Below are positions 58,441 through 64,000 of a DNA stretch of 64,000 bases, piece after piece (positions within the stretch are counted from its first letter, which is position 1; every line of letters starts with the position of its first letter). The DNA comes from an uncultured Sphingomonadaceae bacterium. GTDB lineage: Bacteria > Pseudomonadota > Alphaproteobacteria > Sphingomonadales > Sphingomonadaceae. The position numbers and the translations under genes are program-made. The DNA is taken from the NCBI GenBank assembly GCA_947493955.1, contig CANLSQ010000001.1, positions 620,001 through 684,000 on the forward strand, written 5' to 3'. The notes under the pieces were generated by a model that was given only the letters and a program-made list of their open reading frames with translations, did no database searches and was not told the origin of the DNA.

Positions 58441-59424
58441 TCAGCATTCGCCGAAATAATCGGATGCCAGAGGCGACCGAATAATCCTGTGCGTTTTAGC
58501 GGGGCCATATTCCTTGGCCTTGATCAGCGTCAGGCACGGCCATTGGTTTTCCATTCGGCTATGACGCGGGCGAAAGCCTACCCGGATATAAGCATGCAGC
58601 ACTTCCGCTCTCTGGGTTTCCAATAGGCCTGCAAGGACCAGAACTGTGCTGGAGGTTGCCGCTGCGGCAAGTTGCGGGGCCAGCGCGATCAGCGGACCCG
58701 CCAATATATTGGCAATGATCAGATCATAAGGCGCGCGGTCGCGAAGGGCAGGGTGATCGAGACCGTTGCTGGTCTGCAGTTGGATTGCCCGATGGGAATT
58801 GCCGACCGCGATATTATTGACTGCGGCATTTTCAGCACTGACCTGAACGGCGACGGGATCAATGTCACTGGCGATAATCCGGGATGTTGGCCAAAGATGA
58901 CGCGCAGCAAAAGCAAGCAGGCCGGTGCCCGTGCCAACATCAATAATATTGCTATAGCTTTGACCCAACCGTTTTAGGCGATCGAGACTTTCAAGACATC
59001 CTTTGGTGGTCTCATGATGACCAGTGCCAAAGGCTTGACCGGCGTCAATGCAGATATTGGTGACACGACTATCTTCCAGCGGTGCACTGTTGGAGGTATG
59101 CACATAAAAAAGCCCGGCACGCAGAGGCTCCAGCCCCTGCTGACTGAGTGTCACCCAATCCTCGTTCTCCAGCTTTTCTACTTCAGGATCGACATTTGCC
59201 GTCTTGGCAGACGGGGACAGGTTGGCAATGTCCTTCAGAAATGTCGCATTGGGCTTAGCCTCGCAATAAATCTCGATAACCCAGTCATCGGGTTTTTCGG
59301 GATCTGCTTCGCGTGTGACAATAGTGGGCATGCTGTCGGTCGAGCCATCAAACAGGCTGTCCTCTGACAGTCTATCCGCCTCTTCACGTGTGCAAGGCAG
59401 GGTGACTTTCCAGGTGTCGGTCAA
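58441..59424 (-). CDS. prmA: Ribosomal protein L11 methyltransferase
   Basis: This 327-residue enzyme has the L11-binding N-terminal domain (about 1-110) and a SAM-binding domain with IDVGTGTGLLAFAA and DLIIANILAGPLI. The conserved QAFGTGHHETTKGCLESL marks PrmA. It trimethylates several amino groups of L11. The start is TTG at 59424, judged by frame; no good ribosome-binding site was seen. Confidence 0.93.
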   Translation of the reverse strand: MTDTWKVTLPCTREEADRLSEDSLFDGSTDSMPTIVTREADPEKPDDWVIEIYCEAKPNATFLKDIANLSPSAKTANVDPEVEKLENEDWVTLSQQGLEPLRAGLFYVHTSNSAPLEDSRVTNICIDAGQAFGTGHHETTKGCLESLDRLKRLGQSYSNIIDVGTGTGLLAFAARHLWPTSRIIASDIDPVAVQVSAENAAVNNIAVGNSHRAIQLQTSNGLDHPALRDRAPYDLIIANILAGPLIALAPQLAAAATSSTVLVLAGLLETQRAEVLHAYIRVGFRPRHSRMENQWPCLTLIKAKEYGPAKTHRIIRSPLASDYFGEC

Positions 59425-59451
59425 AGGAACAGGTCCGGAGCATTACCAGCC

Positions 59452-61326
59452 CTAAGCATTCGCCATCTCCAGCGCTTCATTAGCTTCCAGCCAGGCTGCC
59501 TCATTCTGCTCCAACTCATCCTGAACCGTAGCCCGCAACTTCATCAATTCGGTCATCGTCAGGTCCGCATAGTCCTTTTCCGCACTGGCGGGATCGAACA
59601 TGGCGCGATCAATACCGGACAGTTTCTTGCCGAGCATTTCTATTTTCTTTTCAGCGGTACTGGCCGTTTTGCGCAGCTCCGATTGTTGCTTGCGCCGCTC
59701 GGCGGCAAGACGGCGTTCTTCCTTGCGATTCCCGCCACCTCCGCTTGTCGCGGTTCTCACCTCTTGGTTCCGTCCCAGCACAAAATCGGTGTAATCATTG
59801 AGCGAGCCAGAAAATTCCTTGGCCTTGCCGCTATCGACCATCACCAGACGGTCAGCGGTGAGTTCCAGCATATGGCGATCATGGCTGACCATGATCACAG
59901 CGCCGCTATATTCATTCAATGCGTGGACCAGCGCTTCGCGGGCATCCACGTCGAGATGGTTTGTCGGTTCATCAAGGATCAACAGATGCGGGGCATCGCG
60001 CGTGATCAAGGCAAGAGCCAGGCGCGCGCGTTCGCCGCCCGACAATTTGCCGACTTTCATCGTCGCCTTGTCACCGGAAAATCCAAACCGGCCCAGCTGT
60101 GCCCGGACCGCGCCGGGCTTTGCGTCCTTCATCAACCGCGTCATATGCTCCAATGGTGTATCGGTCGGGTCGAGCTCTTCCACCTGATATTGGGTGAAAT
60201 AACCGACAGTCAGTTTGCCGGACTTGTTCATCGCGCCGGCCTTGGGATCCAGCTGGCTGGCGAGCAATCGGGCAAGCGTGGTCTTGCCATTGCCGTTGCG
60301 GCCCAGCAGCGCTGTGCGATCATCGGGGTCGAGGCGCAGGTTCAGGCCGGACAGGATGATATTGTCGCCGTAACCGACAGCCGCATCATCCAGCGTGATT
60401 AGCGGCGGTTTAAGCTCGGCCGGGCTGGGGAAATGAAAGCTGAGTGAGGGATCTTCGATCGCTGCTGCAATCGGCTCCATGCGGGACAGCGCCTTGACCC
60501 GGCTCTGCGCCTGCTTGGCACTATGCGCCTTGGCACCCCAGCGGTCGACAAAGGCTTGCAGCTTTTCACGCTGAGCCAGTTGTTTCTCACGCGAGGCTGC
60601 CATTTGCGCTTGCCGTTCTGCCCGCTGTTTCTCGAAAGCGTCATAGCCGCCGGGATAGAGCGTTGTCTTTCCGCCTTGTAGATGGAGAATATGGTCGACC
60701 ACATTGTTGAGCAGATCGCGCTCATGGCTGATCACCAAAATCGTCGCTTGATAGCTGGTCAGGAAATTTTCCAGCCATAAGGTCGCCTCGAGGTCGAGAT
60801 GGTTTGACGGCTCGTCGAGCAACAGCAGTTCAGGCTGCGAGAACAGCAGCGCGGCCAGCGCCACACGCATGCGCCAGCCACCGGAAAAGCTGTCCATCGG
60901 TTGTTGCTGCGCAGCTTCGTCAAAACCCAGGCCGATCAGGATTTTGGCCGCACGAGCAGGTGCGCTGTGCGCTTCGATCATATTCAGCCGCTCGTGGACT
61001 TCGGCAATGCGGTGCGGATCATCTGCCGTTTCTGCTTCTGCCAACAATGCCGCGCGTTCGGTGTCAGCCGCAAGAACAGTATCAAGCGGCGTTTCCGATC
61101 CAGCCGGAGCTTCCTGCGCAATATAGCCCAAACGGGCCCCTTTGGGCAGGTCCACGCTGCCATCATCCGGCTCGAGCAGCCCGGCAATCACTTTCATCAG
61201 GGTCGACTTGCCAGCGCCGTTGCGGCCGATCATGCCCACACGCGCGCCAGGGGGCAGGGCAGCGGTCGCCCCGTCCAGAATGACCGTGCCGCCAAGGCGC
61301 ACCGTAATGTTGCTAAAATTCAGCAT
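59452..61326 (-). CDS. ABC-F family ATPase (Uup/YheS-like translation factor)
   Basis: This 624-residue soluble protein has two ABC domains: Walker A GRNGAGKST near 35-43 and GRNGNGKTT in the second half, with LSGGERARLALALI and LLLLDEPSNHLDLE / LLILDEPTNHLDVD motifs. No transmembrane part exists. The interdomain linker and a coiled-coil C-terminus are typical of ABC-F proteins, which act on the ribosomal E site. It ends 27 bp downstream of the prmA start, in the same direction. Confidence 0.93.
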   Translation of the reverse strand: MLNFSNITVRLGGTVILDGATAALPPGARVGMIGRNGAGKSTLMKVIAGLLEPDDGSVDLPKGARLGYIAQEAPAGSETPLDTVLAADTERAALLAEAETADDPHRIAEVHERLNMIEAHSAPARAAKILIGLGFDEAAQQQPMDSFSGGWRMRVALAALLFSQPELLLLDEPSNHLDLEATLWLENFLTSYQATILVISHERDLLNNVVDHILHLQGGKTTLYPGGYDAFEKQRAERQAQMAASREKQLAQREKLQAFVDRWGAKAHSAKQAQSRVKALSRMEPIAAAIEDPSLSFHFPSPAELKPPLITLDDAAVGYGDNIILSGLNLRLDPDDRTALLGRNGNGKTTLARLLASQLDPKAGAMNKSGKLTVGYFTQYQVEELDPTDTPLEHMTRLMKDAKPGAVRAQLGRFGFSGDKATMKVGKLSGGERARLALALITRDAPHLLILDEPTNHLDVDAREALVHALNEYSGAVIMVSHDRHMLELTADRLVMVDSGKAKEFSGSLNDYTDFVLGRNQEVRTATSGGGGNRKEERRLAAERRKQQSELRKTASTAEKKIEMLGKKLSGIDRAMFDPASAEKDYADLTMTELMKLRATVQDELEQNEAAWLEANEALEMANA

Positions 61327-61731
61327 GGGCGCTCGTTAGCGGAGCTTTGGGGATTCGGCTAGTGAGCGTGGGTTTGGCCCTACTGACCATTTGCCAAGTC
61401 TCCTGTTAGGTCGGACCATCTGCTACATCCGGAAAACGGGAGATAATCTGGCGCCCGGTGTTTACACCCAAAGACGTTTTTTGTTTTTGGTGTTGGCGAC
61501 TAAGAACGGTTTAATATCAATCAATTAACGATAAATTTGCCCCGTCGGGTGTGACCTTTCGCAAACGCCCATCAAACCGCAACACCGTCACATATTTGCT
61601 AGATTCAAAGAGCCAGCTTGAACATAACCCATGAGAGGGGCTGTAGGAAAGCAATGAGGCGTCTGCTTTATCCCGAAAGCGGACATTAGCTTTCATCCCG
61701 TCGAATGTCCGACTTTGGGGTGAAAGCCGAC
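61327..61731. other. Intergenic region upstream of the ABC-F gene
   Basis: About 405 bp without a convincing gene. The only structure found is the palindromic repeat at 61678-61715 near the hydrolase end. No tRNA or small RNA was recognised. The ABC-F promoter must lie here. Confidence 0.5.
61678..61715. repeat. Dispersed palindromic repeat, AGCGGACATT type, left copy
   Basis: AGCGGACATT at 61678-61687 is complementary, except for one inserted base, to AATGTCCGACT at 61704-61714. The same decamer pair occurs as a perfect hairpin at 62894-62924 on the other side of the hydrolase gene. Confidence 0.75.
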
Positions 61732-62688
61732 CTAATCACGTTCCATTTGTGCTTGGAAGAAATCCACCAATAGCGAATTCACTTGAACTGAATTTTCGTA
61801 GTTCAAGCCATGGGTACCACCTTCAATCATTGTCGTTTCAGCTCTCGGCAAAAACTCATTCAATTTGCCGAGGCTGCTCGGCAGCACGGTAGGGTCAGCA
61901 CTTCCAAACACTGCGGCGACAGGAACTTTTGAGGAGCCGAGCTTCTGATAGACATCACCTCGATCCTGGAACTGCATATTGCGATAAGTTGACAAAATCG
62001 CCTCAAGATAACCTGCGTATCGCAGCTGCTCGGCCATATCGCCTTGCAGTCGATTTTCCCGGTTTGCCGCCGAGTTTTCAAACTGTGATTGACCCAAAAT
62101 CACTCGCTTCCCGAACACCCGCATTATCCAATCACCGACAACAGGGGCTTTGATCAATTGACGCGATAAGCTCTCCCGCTCAGCAGTTACGTCAAGGCCA
62201 GCTGGCACAAGCAGGAATAATGCTTGAACCCTCTCAGGATGATTTGCTGCAAAATTAGATGAGATCAAACCGCCCATCGACTGTCCCACGAGACCGATAG
62301 GCTCTTGCAATTCGAGACCGTCGATCAAATCGAGCATTTCTCGCTGGTAGAAGTCGTCACTATACGTGGTGTCGGGACGATCAGACCATCCTCTGCCCAG
62401 ATGATCAAAGGTCAGCACCCGAAAGCCGGCCTTTGCCAAAGCTTGTGCATTCTGCTCAAAGACAAAGCTTGGTATTGCAAGGCCGTGTGCCATAACGACA
62501 ATGGGATTGCCTTCGTCACCATACCATTGATAGTGGATCGTACCCTGTGCAGTATCCAGAAAAGCACCGGGCGCGTCGGCGCGGGCTTCATCGTTCAATG
62601 GTAGCTGGTTCCATCCCGCTGCGAAATAAACGAAGAAGGCGGCCGCCAATATGCCGCACAAAATAAGCGACAACAGTTTCTTAAACAT
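61732..62688 (-). CDS. Membrane-anchored alpha/beta hydrolase
   Basis: This 318-residue protein has an N-terminal hydrophobic segment (5-27) that acts as a membrane anchor or signal. The serine nucleophile is in VGQSMGGLIS, the acid in GSADPTVLP and the histidine in EGGTHGLNYE. Substrate is unknown: esterases, lipases and dehalogenase relatives share this layout. ATG 62688 has no strong ribosome-binding site. The gene is bracketed by the two AATGTCCGCT-type repeats and its upstream region carries a 12-bp inverted repeat. Confidence 0.85.
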   Translation of the reverse strand: MFKKLLSLILCGILAAAFFVYFAAGWNQLPLNDEARADAPGAFLDTAQGTIHYQWYGDEGNPIVVMAHGLAIPSFVFEQNAQALAKAGFRVLTFDHLGRGWSDRPDTTYSDDFYQREMLDLIDGLELQEPIGLVGQSMGGLISSNFAANHPERVQALFLLVPAGLDVTAERESLSRQLIKAPVVGDWIMRVFGKRVILGQSQFENSAANRENRLQGDMAEQLRYAGYLEAILSTYRNMQFQDRGDVYQKLGSSKVPVAAVFGSADPTVLPSSLGKLNEFLPRAETTMIEGGTHGLNYENSVQVNSLLVDFFQAQMERD

Positions 62689-62714
62689 GGATACCAAAAA
62701 CCCCACACCTCTTG

Positions 62715-62806
62715 GATCAAAGCACTACTCGATCAACGCATAGGATTGTTAACGGCATAAGCAAACATTGGGAAGGCATTATGGTTCGCCAAGCAGTGCT
62801 TTGATC
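62715..62806. repeat. 92-bp segment with 12-bp perfect terminal inverted repeats
   Basis: GATCAAAGCACT (62715-62726) is the exact reverse complement of AGTGCTTTGATC (62795-62806), 68 nt apart. The interior is not coding. The element lies between the hydrolase start and the palindromic repeat. No target-site duplication was evident, so it may be a structured RNA or a degenerate MITE. Confidence 0.7.
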
Positions 62807-62883
62807 TATTGAGGCAAACCCAAGACTAATGGACCATTCTCATGGCTACGTCTCCAAATGGGTCGGTAGCTGACAGACTGATT

Positions 62884-62936
62884 TGATATTTTGAATGTCC
62901 GCTTTTGCGCCCATAGCGGACATTGGTAGAATATCA
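62884..62936. repeat. Dispersed palindromic repeat, AATGTCCGCT type, right copy
   Basis: AATGTCCGCT (62894-62903) pairs exactly with AGCGGACATT (62915-62924), with outer arms TGATATT (62884-62890) and AATATCA (62930-62936) extending the stem. The element reaches the stop codon of the spermidine-synthase-like gene and probably acts as its 3' hairpin. Confidence 0.82.
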
Positions 62937-63602
62937 ATTTTGCGCCAACCATATCATATGATGTGCCCCGCGTTTGCCATGCGCCCGCACTGGTGCTTCC
63001 TCCACCGAGAAACCCACATCCGCCAATCTTCGTGTGAACTTTGTGTCCGGCGCCGAGGACCACACCGCCAAGATGCCGCCTGAACACAGTGCCCGTTTCG
63101 CGGTTTTCAAACCGGCAGTGGTGTACAGGCGGTCATTGGAGGCGTGTGTAATGCCGTCCGGTCCATTGTCCACATCAAGCAGGATCGCGTCATAATGATT
63201 TTCATTCCGGGAGATCAGATCAAATACGTCCGCTGATTCAATGGTAACGCGCGGGTCGTCCAGGCTGCCATCAAATATCTCTGCCATGGGTCCTTGCGCC
63301 CATTGAACGACGGCGGGGACCAGTTCGGCGACGATAATCTCTGCCTTGGCATCCAGCAAAGGCAGGGCGGCACGCAGGGTGAAGCCCATGCCCAGGCCGC
63401 CGATTAATATGCGCGCTTCGGTCCGGTCGGACAGACGTTCGCAGGGCAGGGTGGCGAGCGCCTCTTCGGAGCCGCTGAGGCGGCTGTTCATCAGCTCGTT
63501 GCTGCCCAGCATGATCGAAAATTCATGACCACGCTGGAACAGCCGAAGCTCGCCGCCGCCATTGGGAATTTCGGCTGTGTCCAACAGAACGCGCGGTGTC
63601 AC
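62934..63602 (-). CDS. Spermidine-synthase-like SAM-fold protein
   Basis: This 222-residue protein has a SAM-dependent methyltransferase-like Rossmann core: ILIGGLGMGFTLRAAL, AEIIVAELVPAVVQWA, and NHYDAILLDVDNGPDG, a pattern close to spermidine synthase-like proteins. The N-terminal RVLLDTAEIPNGGGELRLFQRG is family-typical. The start is GTG at 63602, whose GTGA overlaps the SDR stop, so the two are coupled. Polyamine synthase activity cannot be assumed. Confidence 0.8.
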   Translation of the reverse strand: MTPRVLLDTAEIPNGGGELRLFQRGHEFSIMLGSNELMNSRLSGSEEALATLPCERLSDRTEARILIGGLGMGFTLRAALPLLDAKAEIIVAELVPAVVQWAQGPMAEIFDGSLDDPRVTIESADVFDLISRNENHYDAILLDVDNGPDGITHASNDRLYTTAGLKTAKRALCSGGILAVWSSAPDTKFTRRLADVGFSVEEAPVRAHGKRGAHHMIWLAQN

Positions 63603-64000
63603 CTCACGAAGCTCGCGCCATTGGCGTCGAGCACTGCACCGGTCATAGAGGCTGGCGCTTCCAGTGCGCAATAATTCGCCATGGATGCAATTTCCTCTGG
63701 CTGGGCCACGCGGCCAAGGGGGATGTCCTTGAGCAACTTGTCGCCGCCGCGGCTTTCGAGATAGTCTTCTGCCATCCCCGTCATGGTGAAGCCCGGACAG
63801 ATAGCGAAGGCCAAAATCTCTTCGCTGGCATAGGCGCGGGCGATGGTTTTGGTCATGGCAACCATTCCGCCTTTGGATGCCGCATAATGCCAGTGATCGG
63901 GACTATCGCCGCGATAGGCGGCGCGGCTGGCGATGTTGACAATGCGCCCTGCAGTCTCGCGCTCTTGAAAATGCTGCACCGCCAAACGGCACAGCTGCGC
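63599..64000 (-). CDS. Short-chain dehydrogenase/reductase, C-terminal part
   Basis: The gene runs off the right edge; the C-terminal 133 residues are present. The catalytic region shows RIVNIASRAAY and HYAASKGGMVAMTKTIARAYA (YxxxK), then CPGFTMTGM and GRVAQPEEIASMANYCAL, all typical of classical SDRs. The substrate is unknown. It is coupled by a 4-bp overlap to the spermidine-synthase-like gene downstream. Confidence 0.92.
   Translation of the reverse strand, partial: AQLCRLAVQHFQERETAGRIVNIASRAAYRGDSPDHWHYAASKGGMVAMTKTIARAYASEEILAFAICPGFTMTGMAEDYLESRGGDKLLKDIPLGRVAQPEEIASMANYCALEAPASMTGAVLDANGASFVR

Overview
The window looks like a chromosomal segment of a sphingomonad (Alphaproteobacteria, Sphingomonadales), most like the marine Sphingopyxis / Sphingorhabdus / Parasphingorhabdus group. 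This is judged from protein style, moderate G+C, a carotenoid lycopene cyclase at the left edge, several fatty-acid-hydroxylase-superfamily proteins, and the order rimP-nusA-ylxR-infB-rbfA-truB-rpsO-pnp. No tRNA, rRNA, CRISPR array, prophage or transposase gene was seen. The genus is an inference.

Layout. 1-2.3 kb: lycopene cyclase (partial) diverging from a sterol-desaturase-like hydroxylase, a DUF2141 protein and a MipA/OmpV porin. 2.4-10.4 kb: prfB, a lipoprotein resembling iota-class carbonic anhydrases, then a leftward run of desaturase, SRPBCC membrane protein, Fe-S GMC oxidoreductase, beta-propeller lipoprotein and CsgG-like protein. 10.7-15.9 kb: ferredoxin-NADP reductase, epoxide-hydrolase-like enzyme, D-aminoacylase-type amidohydrolase, and a TetR regulator diverging from a small membrane protein across a perfect palindromic operator. 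15.9-25.7 kb: an outer-membrane protein with a DUF2946 protein, dnaN, a phosphatase/rlmN group, and cytochrome b561 + Mo-oxidoreductase + cyclopropane synthase. 25.8-29.5 kb: argG, a Ca/Na antiporter and a compact arsenic operon arsR-arsI-aqpS. 29.7-41.4 kb: the translation/RNA block (rimP, nusA, ylxR, infB, rbfA, truB, rpsO, pnp), interrupted by tdk, a GNAT and a DUF2239 gene. 41.5-44.6 kb: MFS exporter and a cyclic-nucleotide-domain TrxR-like flavoprotein. 44.8-52.9 kb: TPR protein, DUF3142 lipoprotein, bamD, recN, a repeat-flanked DUF559 nuclease gene and ligA. 53-64 kb: two convergent fatty-acid-hydroxylase proteins with a Crp/Fnr regulator, phhA, prmA, an ABC-F ATPase, a repeat-flanked hydrolase, a spermidine-synthase-like protein and a partial SDR.

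The most striking structure is repeat-driven remodelling of housekeeping genes. A 160-bp hairpin-ended repeat lies inside truB and is read through in frame, adding about 53 residues to the pseudouridine synthase. A DUF559 endonuclease gene sits between recN and ligA inside a pair of near-identical inverted repeats; the right repeat encodes the nuclease C-terminus and also appears to supply the ribosome-binding site of ligA, whose start overlaps the nuclease stop. A second gene (alpha/beta hydrolase, 61.7-62.7 kb) is also bracketed by copies of a different palindromic repeat. The arsenic operon is also notable: its enzyme keeps the C-As lyase residues and its aquaporin has lost the selectivity-filter arginine, which suggests a pathway for methylated arsenicals with no arsenate reductase or ArsB pump.
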